Shown here piece by piece: positions 39,200-50,990 of a stretch of 64,000 nucleotides of DNA. The position numbers and the translations under genes are program-made. The stretch is from Oxyruncus cristatus (taxonomy: Eukaryota; Chordata; Aves; Passeriformes; Cotingidae): contig VXAY01003150.1 in the NCBI GenBank assembly GCA_013399855.1, forward strand, positions 1,819,821-1,883,820, given 5' to 3'. The first letter of the stretch is position 1. Each line of letters begins with the position of its first letter. The notes under the pieces were generated by a model. That model did no database searches. It saw nothing but the letters and a program-made list of their open reading frames with translations, and was not told the origin of the DNA.

Positions 39200-39328
39200 G
39201 TGGGCAGCCAGGGATGCACCTGCTTCTCAAAAGGTCCTAGGTACTGCTCTAGGATGACCCTGATTGAGTAGGAAGGTTGGACCAGATGACCCACTGTGGT
39301 CCCCTTCCAACCTGACCAATTCTGTGAT
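39200..39328 (+). mobile_element. CR1 LINE 3'-end fragment
   Basis: GGTTGGACCAGATGACCC, then GGTCCCCTTCCAACC, then the ending ATTCTGTGAT match the highly characteristic end of bird CR1 retrotransposons. In that family a 'ggttggactagatga' block, a 'ggtcccttccaacc' block and an ATTCTRTG tail follow one another. The upstream TGCTCTAGGATGACCCTG is also CR1-like. The 5' end is truncated, as is usual for CR1, and its exact position is uncertain. No coding part remains. There is only one tail unit, so the copy is probably old. Confidence 0.88.
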
Positions 39329-39437
39329 GGGAATATAAGATAAAGATTTTTTAACTGATTTATATTTCTGCTTGGATGAACCAAGGGTCCCATTAGCGGG
39401 GGAGGTACATCAGAACGGAAGACATGCATAGAACAAT

Positions 39438-39464
39438 AAAATAACTTTGAAACAAAGTTATTTT
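39438..39464. repeat. Perfect 12-bp hairpin with 3-base loop
   Basis: AAAATAACTTTG at 39438-39449 and CAAAGTTATTTT at 39453-39464 are exact reverse complements around the loop AAA. It sits about 110 bp downstream of the CR1 tail. Its AT-rich stem makes it only moderately stable. It is too short for a microRNA precursor and has no U-tract terminator context. Confidence 0.9.
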
Positions 39465-40582
39465 GCTGCATGGAGGGCAATATTTGTGAATGTTGACGTT
39501 CTCCAACTCCTAAGTCAGAAACAGTTTATATAATTTGTTGTGGGAGAGGGATGACACAAGGTGATCACAGCTGGAATGAATTTTACATCGTTTTCTAAAT
39601 GCAGCTGAAACAGATAAGCAGTTGGTCATTTTTAAGGGGGGGTCAGCTGGCTGGGCAGGGCAGTGCCATTGCTATATAAATGATCATAAAGGTGGAGATG
39701 TAATTCTTTTTTTTTTTTTTTCATTTAATCTTCCAGGGTGTTTTCCCTTTTGCACACAGACTAAGTGCAATTTTGCTACTGCTGTTTGGACACAGAACAC
39801 ATTCTGCAGTGCTTCCACAACAAATTCCTCACAGCATTCACCAGGGTCAATACAGTTATAAATCACCTCTGCAAGCAGGCTGAAGGGAATCCCAAATATG
39901 TATGGAAGCTTATCTGTAGGCAACAAAAGTGTGTTCGTAGGAAAGACTCTTCAGTGGCTAAAACAATACCTACAGGTTTGTTCACACATGCACACCCCTT
40001 TTCTTATTCCCTTAATGCAGCCAGGGGAAAATCAGGAAAGACAATTCTCTTAACACTTTTTTTTTACCACATCCCTAAAAAATACTGACTCTTGCCTTAC
40101 AAATCTGTGGGGTTTTTGTACAGATACAATGTTCACTTCTCCCTGCAGCTCTAGCTTTAACGACGTTTTAATGAAAGGCAGATAAATTCTTGCCTTTGCA
40201 CTCCTTGTGTACAGTGGCTAAATGAATTTAGCTTGAATACAAAATGAAAGAGAGACCTCTAAAAGATAAATGGTGTCCTTCAGATGACAAGAAAAGCAGT
40301 ATAGAAAGGCAGCAATTTCCAATGAAGTGCCTATAAAGCAGACAGTTCTGGTACATATGAAGGAACACACCTCAGTCTCTGATGGAGCTTAATTTGCTTT
40401 TGCTTACTGCTAACTCAATTTCATAGGAATGATTCATCCAACACTCAGAAGTGTTCTATTGAGGAAAAAAACATGCCTTTTGGATGTACACTAAGACATC
40501 TGACAACAGCTGAACACCTCTTACATGAACACCTCACAATCCCTTATGCAAAGACTAAACAGCTCTTTTCCATCATCAGAAA
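39465..40582. other. Non-coding DNA, no gene recognised
   Basis: The stretch contains a run of 15 T at 39707-39721 and short open frames on both strands. No repeat family or RNA gene was recognised. Confidence 0.6.
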
Positions 40583-40636
40583 AAGGCAGGTGCCTTTTCA
40601 CAAGACAGAAGAGCTTCTTACTTTTGCACCTGCCTT
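40583..40636. repeat. 11-bp inverted repeat carrying paired CAGGTG/CACCTG E-boxes
   Basis: AAGGCAGGTGC at 40583-40593 is the exact reverse complement of GCACCTGCCTT at 40626-40636, with a 32-base spacer. Each arm contains the E-box CAGGTG/CACCTG, the core bound by ZEB and Snail-type zinc-finger repressors, which often use spaced pairs. The arrangement is seen directly. Any binding is inference. Confidence 0.85.
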
Positions 40637-40650
40637 AATTCAAGACATGG

Positions 40651-40670
40651 AGTCACAGAATCATAGAATA
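40651..40670 (-). mobile_element. Possible CR1 tail remnant
   Basis: AGTCACAGAATCATAGAATA resembles the reverse complement of the CR1 tail repeat (ATTCTATGATTCTGTG). The CR1 body that should follow on this strand (ggttggaagggacc-like) is not visible, so it is either a tail-only remnant or chance. Confidence 0.35.
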
Positions 40671-43600
40671 GCTACTAATACTGTTAACAGTCTCTTTAAA
40701 ATACTACTATTACATCAGTGATGAGAGTTGTTAAGCACTCAGTGTTAGGGCAAGATGAAAAGTTTTCCTCCTGCAGGGGTGACACCTTGCCATATGCTTT
40801 CAAATACAAGAGTGTTCAAGCAGAACTTGAATGCTGGAGTTTAACCTGGCCCTCCAACACTAAAAGTTAGGCAACTCATTGTTGACAATCATTATTTCCA
40901 TATGTTGTGGAAGATAAGGAATGCTCCAAGTCTTAGCTGGACTAAACAACTGCTTCTACTCTTTCTGTATTTCTTCGGCCTCTTGGCAGCATTACAGTAG
41001 CTGTGTATCACCACACTCTGTGCTCCCCTTTGCATGGAAGGCCCTGAGCTTTGCTTCCCTGAGGCACATTTGCATTCAGAGGATAAACCAGAGCGTGGCT
41101 GTGGCAGAGTTCTGACAGAACTTCCCAACTAGGAAATCACCAGTGTGATTTGAAAGCAATTAATTCATCTTGAGCTATTAACACAGTACTTTTGTGACTA
41201 GACCTCTCAGTCCAACCTTGAATCAGGTTTGTTTCCCTACCTTGGTCTAACAAATACCAGCTTACACACACTCCCAGTGGAAGTGGAAAAGCTGATAGGA
41301 GAAAATATTGATTTTATTTTAACCCTTGCTCCAACTCATTTAGTGAGGAATAATGCTGTGCTGAACACATGCCCTTAACTTTGCCTTTCTCGGTTCTACT
41401 CTCTAAATTAATGTCCTGCGGGAACTGCGGCAGCTACACAGAAGACATAAGATCACACAAACACACTTCACTCATTCCAGATTTCACGCAGCACTTTGCA
41501 TGTTTTGTAGAGGAGAGAAAACACAGGTACCAAGGGGTACTATAGGATTCTGCTGTACCCAGATAAAAATTCCTGCCTTTCCAGGCACTTACAACTCAAA
41601 ATAAACATTGTCATTATTTTAATTTGGTTTAAGCAACCAAACTCATACCTTTTAACTGCGAAGGAGGTGAGGAAAAAAATCCCGTTGGGAAACAAGTCTG
41701 TTTCCAAAAGAGATGATAGAGATGCTACAAGGTCACTTCCAAAGATCCAGCTCATCTTTTTTAACATTAGTTAAATTTGGATTCATTCTTATGACTTCAC
41801 AGGGGAAATTTTCAGTTTGAAGCCTTTTCACATGGTGTTGGTAGAAACATGACTGTAAAGGCAAAGGCTCACATTTCCAGAGGCATACAGGAACCTGGAC
41901 TAAATGTTTTTAAAGCTACTTCCCCTCCCTCAGAATCAAAACTCTTTCAGGAAGCCAACAAGTTTTCATGCACTTAGATGCCTCTGGCTATGTTAGTCCT
42001 CCTTTAAGTTAAAATGGTGACATTTCACTTAAATCCATTAGACTGCAATTTTTGGCCTAAGGTATGACTAAGGTGGTCATACTAACAATGACTTGATTTT
42101 TCTGTGGTCAGTTTACAAATCTTGAATAGAAACACAACCTAAGATTGCACAACCACTGAAAACCTTTAGTAGTCCTAGCTATATTTAGCAGGTTAATTGA
42201 CCTTTTTATTATTCATTAATGCAATACATACTTGATATTATTATTTCTATTAAAAGGTTTCAGTAAATGAGAGCAGATATCTGCATATTTAATGACACTA
42301 ATGTGTGTTTCAGTTCTGCCTGTCACTGCACAATTAATTCAAAAGAGTCTACCAGCAGATACGAACAATAATCAAAACAGACATAGTGGTACATTAAATA
42401 CAGGCAAGTTAACAATAATGTGGTTAATTTGGACTGACTATTTGGAGAGCAAACTTGTCTCTTCCTAGACCTTTACCTTTATAAAAGCAAATATAAAAAA
42501 AGTGCCAGAGATCACTCTTTAGAGAAAGTACAGAATGAGGGGGTAAATGAAGATGCTTGGAAATCAATCTCTTCAGGAGTTGTAAAGAAATTCTACAAGG
42601 ACCAGGAGACGTTGTTTGATAGACCTGGATATGTAGAATTCTGTTTTATCACCTGTTGATTCCACCTGGTATGTACCTTTGCATCAATGATGTTTTAGTT
42701 TGAAAAAGATGACGTTTAAGGTGATTTGACTGTTTGTCACAGGCTCCAGGGAGAGCTTATCATGTGATTTCCTATGTTGTCCAGGGAAACAGTGATGCAG
42801 CCTGGAAATGATGATTTATTTCTGTAGTTTGTACAGCCAAAACCTGAGAAAATATGTCTAAGTCTTCTAAATCCACTCTTCTTAAAATACATTGCCATTT
42901 GTCAATAAGGGAGATGTAGGACCACGTGGACAGTGTTCTGAAGTCCAGGTATCTTTATCATACTATGGTAAAAGACTTCTTACATGTGAAATAGGGGAAA
43001 AGGGAACAATTGGTCTTATGAGGCTTTTTAAAACCCTTTATCATGCCATCTCTTTGCTGTTCTGTTCAAGGAATTTTTTTTTTAAAATTATTATTTTGGG
43101 GGAGGTGGTATTTCAGCCAGTTTAATGGAGTTTATTTCAAGCATATTCACTGGGATGTGGGACTGGTTAGACAACACTGAATAGCTTATCCTAAAAATCT
43201 ATGCCAATTCAAAGTTTAAGCTAAAACTAATGCCAGTTTAAAGCTGCCTCACAAAAACTCCAGCTTCTCCACTAGTACAGTGAAACCCACCACAGCAATA
43301 AAACTAAAGGGAATTTACATTGCATATAATTCCAAATTCATGGTCTATGTGAAGATAGCCTAGCAGCTTAAAACCTTGTCAAAGTATTAATACCTCTTAA
43401 GTGACCTCACTGCTGGAGTTCCTACAACATTTTCTGTTCTTTTTCTTCGCTTCTAATTAATGTCCTCTTGTAAATGTCAGCCTGAACAGGAACACGGCAG
43501 TGTAATACGCAATGAGATCTATCTCAATAAAAACAAAACTTCAAAAAAAGAAAGAGGAAGATGGTGTTTTTCAAAACTCTAATTAGAATGGTATCAGTGT

Positions 43601-46600
43601 TTTATCTCTTCTCTCTACAATTTTCATTTCACCATTTTATTGCACCTTTCTCTTTTCTGCTTGATTTTTCCTCCTAATTAAATTTATTTTTCCATTTCAT
43701 TTTTCAGTTACATCTCTAATTTACAGTATTTCATTCCAGAAGCACAACTTCTTCCCCTTTCTCTATTCTGTTCTGGCAGGTTTAGTATTAGAAATCATAA
43801 GGGAAAGAGTATAAGGACAACATCAGGCAGATGATTTATCATCAAGATTACAGGTTAATAAGCCAAATCAAACCCAGTAAGAAAATGTATGAGACACTCT
43901 GTTTTAGTGAGCTCCAAATGTCACATTAGAAAACTTATGACAGGTGATAGTTGAAATATTAGTATGGCGATAAAGCCAGCTGGAAATAGGATGACAACAT
44001 CCTTAAAGGTTACAAACCAAAACCCAGGATTCACACAGAAAATAACCTGAGCTACTTGAGACCTTGAAGTCAACATGACAGAAACCACTTCAAGCTTCAC
44101 TAAAAACCAGAGGGTCCTACATCTGGCAACTGGACAAATGAAGACCCACAGGCTCTCCAACACATGCTTGAGGGAAAGGAAGGGGTAATGGGGTCAGCTA
44201 TTTTTCCCTGGAATCCTAAGAATGCTCATCAGTGCAGGTAGGCTCTACTATCCTTGAAGGATGCACGCTCTCCATACTCCTACCTGCAATGTCTACAGAC
44301 AGAGCCTTTTTAATACAGTCATTGCCTTTGAACAACCATTTCATTCACACACAAACAGAAATCACTCCAAGCTGCTGAATTGCCAGTCAGTAACAAGTTA
44401 CAATTCTTCAGTCAGAAGGACTATGTAGACTTAGTCTCCCAAAAATACAACTGCTCTTTGTCAGTATTTTAAGCCCAAGATTTCTTTGTTGTTATTATTT
44501 TTTTAACTCTAACCTCTTAATTCAATGCAAAATAGGAAAATCATACACATTAGACTTAAAGTGTCGAGCCTCTTACTCTCTCAAATGATACAGAAAACAG
44601 CTCACAGAAGCCTTTCTGCAAGATATTCCTGAGAGGGAAGAACTCTTGTTATGCTTCAAATAGAGCTGAACTAGCCAATATCCCCAAGTCTCCTGGAATG
44701 GACTTTAAATGGGAGACAGGAAACTTTCATCCCTGAATATCGTATTGCAGGTGTTTGGTCTTCATCCCTTGATTTTTCTGGTAATTCCTAATAAAGGATT
44801 ATCCATTTTTTAAACCCAGCTAAATGAACACTGAGCATGTGAGCAGCTGCAGAGTTTTCACTACCCACACTTTATAAAGATAATTCTGTCTACACAAAAA
44901 GGAGGACTGGGGCATCCAGGCAGAGTTATTGCCATCTACGTGAAAGATGCTGTGTTCTGCTTCTTCATTTCTCTGAAGCACACACTAACAGCTCTACCAA
45001 AGAAGTTAGATTGTACAGAGGAACATCTTACGGGCTCCAAAGCACAAGGTTAATAACTCCACACTACTACCAGATTCAGAGCTTTACCCACTGTGAGATT
45101 TATCAGAGCCCTGGGAAAAGAACTGAGGAAGTGTTTATCTCCTTCCTTCTGCAGCATAGAACAATATTTTGCTAAGGTCACACAGAAATCTGTCACCTAA
45201 ACAACACGATACCAGTGCAGGAGCCCTAAATGCTGTTAGCACCCCAAAGCCCTTTTCATGGCACACAAGTACAACAGCTTCCAAATTATAGCAATGTTAA
45301 ATTAATACCGTCATCCCCAACACAGGTATATCTAACAGATGTAACAGAACCTCTGACTTCATTTTGTTCCTTGAAGCCATGAAAACCAGACTGGTGCTGG
45401 GCCTTCAACCAGAAGGGCAAGGCTGCAAAATCAGGGGCTGAGTGGAGCAGAGGCCACTGACAGCTGGGCTCATGTTCAGCCCTTGCTCTGCAGAGACAAG
45501 TGGCCTGAGCCACTTGTGGCATTATTGCTTTAGGGTGACAGTGAGTGTGAGATCATCCCTCCCTCTATTTATCCAACAGTTGGCTCAGCCCAGTGCAGAC
45601 CCACATGACATCCCAAGCTGTGAACAGCATGTTCATGGCCAGGCCTCAGCTTTGAGCTCTAGACCACAGCACAGATGGACTCCCGAGCTCATGCAAATGG
45701 TACCTGTGAGAAGTATTGCCAATGCTATACATTTTCAGAAAAAAAGGAAACAAACCTTTAGTTAATGGTGCTGTGAAAACCAAACATATGGGGGTAGTTA
45801 TGAGATAATTTTCAGCTACCTTAAAAATAATTAACATAAAACTGAATATCATATAACCCAGAAACATAAGTGATGCAACTTATTTCTGGGAATCTAAAAT
45901 GTCTCTGTTCAACAAAGAAAGGCTCGTATGCCTGATTTTCCTAAAGCACACTAGTTCATCCTTTTTTGCTGCTTTAATTTGAAGTATTGTTATTTTGTCA
46001 TTCAGTGTTCACTACCCAGCTTAATATAGAGTCATAAAATCTAGAAATATGGCAGAACCCATAAATCTTGCTTGTATTTTTATTAATTTTTGAATCAAAA
46101 TTAATTAAATACTTATATTAATTTAATGATCTCATAAAAGGGAATTTATTCGCTTTCCAAATTAATTAAACTCCACTGAACTCATCTGCTGCCCCATCAG
46201 CAAGGCTTCAAAAATTCATAAAAGCAGCTGACAGTCCCTGTAAACAATAGTTGGTCCTCATAAGACCACATTAAGCTCTCTATTCTAGTGAATTAAGAAG
46301 CATGAAATAATTTTAATGATAAAAGTTAATATTTAAACAGAATTATCATGCCAGCATTTTCTCTAGCAGTGGTCTCTCTCACTTAACTTCTGTTCTTACA
46401 GTCTGTCTAGCAAATTAAGGAGGATCCTGACATTCAAGAGATATTAAAATGTGTGGCTTAGCAGAAATGAAGAATGTAGTGAAAAATTCAGCGTCAACCC
46501 TAAAAAATAGATTACAGGGAATTAGGTCTCAATAGTCATTACAATATGGCATTCTAACGATAAACAGAATATATAACAACCACAATCTCTGCCATTTATC

Positions 46601-49600
46601 GTTTTAAGAGATACTTTTAAACTGTGTTTTCTTTGAATAAACAGCTTTGATGAAAAAGGAACAGCTAAATCAAGCACCACAGCTGGCTGCACAGCATCCA
46701 GTATTAACTTTTGGTAACACTGTAAAATATCTGCAATATGGAGATGTTTTTATTAATGTACCCACTCTCTGCAGAAAGGTAATTAGGAGAAAGAAAAATC
46801 TGAGAGAACACTGATACTTTTGTGATGTGTTTGGTTGCTTATGGATCTGCTGTAACACTTCCCAACGCTAAGCCACCATCTTGCCACGATCCCACCGCAT
46901 CCATACAGGAACCCTATGACTTATTTTTTAATCAGTGATGAGAACACCACAAATAAACAGGCAATCCTTATTCTCGCAGGTTTAAAAACTGCGAAACTAC
47001 AGACAAAACAAACTAAGCTTTATTTATTGGAATAAAAAAACTACAAAAAACCCCACAATTAGTACAGTTTTTAAATACTAAGGGCTCTCTACACTCCTCA
47101 CATGTTACGAATCTTACAGCACTCAGTGGTTTTGGAGCACTTCTCATCAGGGAGCTGGTAGTCATCAGAATCTCATTACTCAACCAGTCAGCATCCTGAT
47201 TGCTATCATCCAACAATTTACTAAATCAGATATGAACATTCAGCGAACCACTATCATAGAAATGGGAGCCCTCAGGGAAAGTACCTTTGCTACTGACTAC
47301 ATACAGACAAAGTGCTGTTCTTCCTCCCCTCCTCCCCCAATATAAAATACATAAAAGTTTCTGAGCCAGAGATTTATAAGACCTTATAATTTATAAGCAA
47401 CTGGGTTGGCTAGCAGCTGCCAGAAAGATTAGACAGTTGTATAATCATAAGGAAAAATCTATTCAACTCCCCAACTAATACCAATTAATTCCAGCAAGAG
47501 CTAAGAAAAATTGTAAAGGTGAGCCCAAAAAATATATCTAAAGGAAAAGAAAACATAAAAGAGTAGAAAATAGAACATAAAGAATGGTATTACTTATGTC
47601 TATTCATAAGAAATTAGTTACAGTTAAGAGGAAATTATATGTTTGAATAAAGCACCTCTATGAAAGTCAAGCTAATAAAGCTTTACACCATGGTATTTAG
47701 CTATAGCTGATGAAAAGGTCAGAAAATAACCACAGTACCCTGAGTGGATTTTGAATCTGGACCTCATTTTGATATGGATGTGAAAGTTTGTGCCCCAGGG
47801 AGTGGTTTAGAGGGCAGGGCTTTCTCACTGCACCAAGGAATTCACTGCTGTCCTTTCCAGGCATGCCTCACACTTAGCTCTATTTTTAAAACGACTCCGA
47901 TTTTTCCCAGTAACTAATTTCCTTTCAGAAACAGCTTAATGCAACATCGAGCCAGCCCTTACTCATCCCTCTACCTGTGTGAGTCTCCTCCTCTGTCAGC
48001 CATCACCATGGACACATGTTCTGGCTCTTAGGGCAACACACACCTAAAGTAAATGCACACCATAACTCAGAAAGCTATTCTAAGCAAATGCAGTTAAGCA
48101 AACACCATTCTCTGAAGTTCAACTAAACATAAGAGTTTCAAGAATTGCCATCTTATGGACAACATCCCTGTTACAAAGCCCATGGTCTATCGTCTTATTA
48201 CTCCCCATCTTAAAACTCGTGCAGTACTTGTGATTCGGGCAGGATCTGTTCGAACCTCTCTCTGTTCCTCACCAAGTTTCAGGACACAGGCAGAAGAAAT
48301 CAGCCTCTTCTACTGGCAGTGCAGAGGTTTTCAAAAACACACAGAAATTTCGTTTGGGCCTTGAAATAAATCACAGCCCTCAGTCACTACCAGTTTTCAA
48401 AACAGCCGATTGAAACGCAAACTGAGACTGCGAGTAAGGTCGAAATCACCATGTACTGGAAATGGGGCTGGACATTTCCTGCACCTCCCTGTCCACGGAC
48501 TTATTTCCTGAAAATTCTGCTTCTCAGAGCAGAAGTTGCAAATGCAATCCATTTTGTCATCAAATGATAGACAGTTTGGTGACCAGGGCAAGAGATCGCT
48601 ATATTCCATTCCCTGCTCAAATTAAGAGAGAAAATACAGGAGTAAATCAGAATTCAGGTAGACATACAAATACCCTTATATGAGGCTGAGTTCTCTGACA
48701 CTGGTATTGGCAGATATTCTTGCATTTGCATGGAGAATCATTCTTAATTGCATAAAAAGGAAAAAAAAAAAAGCTACTGATGTTTTCTATATTTTGTTTG
48801 TAATCACACTTTGTAGAATAAATGCCAGGCATGAACTGCCTTGTCAAGCTGAAGTGCTTGCATTCAATGCTATAAACCAGTGCCCCTTTTGGCAAAGAAC
48901 TGTATTATTCTACCCCTCAGAAAAAAAACACATCCTAAACACCATATGGAGACCAAGTGGACCTGTAGCAAACACATCACCTTTCAAATAGTATACCAAG
49001 CTGTTTTCACAGCTGAAAGGTCTAAAAACAAAGACATTTAAAGATTCTGACACCTCAAAAATAAGCCCAGTGAAGTTGATGTGCTCAGTTACACAGGGTA
49101 CTAAGAGGATGCCACACCAAAACTTTCTATTGCCAGAAGTCTCTCTCTGAATACTGAAAAATTTGAGAGCTTTGTCATGTTTAAAATCCTCAATAGATTT
49201 ACCTGACTATACCTGAGAATGATCCAAGGCTATCAGAGAAAACTATACCTCAGCCAACAGTCAAGAATTCGGGGGTATACTTGGGGTTTCCCCTTGCACA
49301 CAGAGCATGCAACAGCCACAGTTCAAACATCAGGGAATTAATAGTTAAGATATCTGTAAGTACAATATTTGCTTTCGGAAAACCTAGACAAGACAATGTT
49401 CAAGGTATGTACTGCGTTACTGACTATCCCTATGCTAGATAAGAGAAGAGATTTTAACTTTCAAATTGCAGAGAAAAAGACTGATGTGGCTTTTATTTTC
49501 TCTTTACATTTGTATTTTATTAAAGTATTCCCAGCAGTTTGCCCTCAAGACATGGACTCTTCAAAAGGACAGGTTAACAGCTGATCTTACACAGTGACAA

Positions 49601-50990
49601 AACAGGACAAACAGAGCAAACAAAACAAAGGATAGTTGCATTAAAACTAGATTACAGTTATGAGGAAGTGATTATCTACAAATCACACCAAAGAAAACCA
49701 GTGTAGACTGAGACATGTATGACATTTTATAAACAGATATTTTATAAAGTAAATTACGTAAGAACGCCTTTTAACTCATTTGAAAACTTGTTAAAACAGA
49801 AGAATAGTATCTATCTTAAGGACAATCAGTTATATGTTGAAACACCCAAACAGCCTTTTCTTAACGCCTTACAATTTTTGCTGTGTGGCATCTGGGAATC
49901 TGGAAACAAAACTGAGAGTGCAGTATTTTGATAATTTTTTTTCATTTCTTGTAATATACTGAAAAGGGTTTTGCATGGAAAAATACTTGTTAAAAGAGTG
50001 AGATTCAAGTTGTTTTCCCTACCCTTGCATGGCAATTGCAATGCTTGACACCACACTGGAGACTCCACGACATACACTTTTAACCCTTTAATAGGATGGA
50101 TTTCAAATCCTTCATTAAATAAGCAGCAGCAGGCTGGAAGGTGTCTTAGGAGACTGTTTACCCCAGCTGTCTCTCTAAGCATATTAGAGATATTTCTAAC
50201 CCAAACCTTTTTCGACATCTACTTTAAAACTTCCAATAATAGAAATGCCACAATTCCCTGACCTATCTAGTCTAATAGTTAATCATCTTCAGTACATCAG
50301 AGGATTTTATAAAATAAAGATCAGAAGTTCTCTTGCTGCGATTTCAAAGTACTACTCTTTGTTCAAGCCCTGGTAGACAGAGAAGCATATTCCAACCTTC
50401 CTCTTACCAACCCTTTCTTATATCTGAAAACTCCTTTGTTCCATCAGTCCTCTCTTCAAGACATCAAATAACCCACATTCCTCCTAGGGTCAGACTTCTT
50501 GGGATCTCTGCCCATGCTTCTTGCACTACAGCATCACGGGGTGTGTGTGTGTACACAGAAAATAGCTGCTAATAAATAATGGGCATATTAAGAAGTCAGG
50601 ACTCCCTTGTTTACACATATAAGCAAAGGTATAATAGGTGTAAAACCCAACTATTAAAAGTTGTCTTTTTGTGTTTTGTCTTCTTTGTGAAAATTATTTG
50701 AAAAAAAGTCAAAAGTGAGAAGATTTGATCCTACAAGACAAACCACATATAATTCATTTAAAGACTCTTTGAACAGCAGCGAAGGGAGGGGTTTTTTTGG
50801 CCTGAGATCATCTAATAACAGGCAAGCATGGGAGCAAGGAAAGTTCAGCCAGTGGAATCCCTGGTTTACATGAGGAACAGCACAGGCATTTGATAATTTA
50901 TGATCTTGAAACTGGAGTTTATTTTCAGTCACATCTAAGTTAGACAAGAGTTGTATGGCAAGAATGAGCCATGTTATCCCTGAGTCCAAA
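40671..50990. other. Non-coding DNA with conserved-element-like patches, no gene recognised
   Basis: The stretch is AT-rich and unique, with short scattered frames. Two parts stand out for homeodomain-type cores and unbroken unique sequence: about 42180-42440 (ATTCATTAATGC, TATTTAATGACACTAATG) and about 46020-46350. The latter has CAGCTG at 46225-46230, TGACAG at 46229-46234 and TGTAAACA at 46239-46246 in one cluster. A short (GT) run lies near 50540. No transposon, RNA gene or promoter was recognised. Confidence 0.5.

Noticed and set aside
46239..46246. TGTAAACA as a miR-30-type seed sequence
   Set aside because: The seed word alone matches, but the following bases differ and there is no hairpin around it. 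A forkhead-type site is the simpler reading.
47735..47860. MIR-like words (agtggtttagagggcagggc)
   Set aside because: The A-box-like half is present but no B-box follows at the right distance, so the match is too weak to call a SINE.
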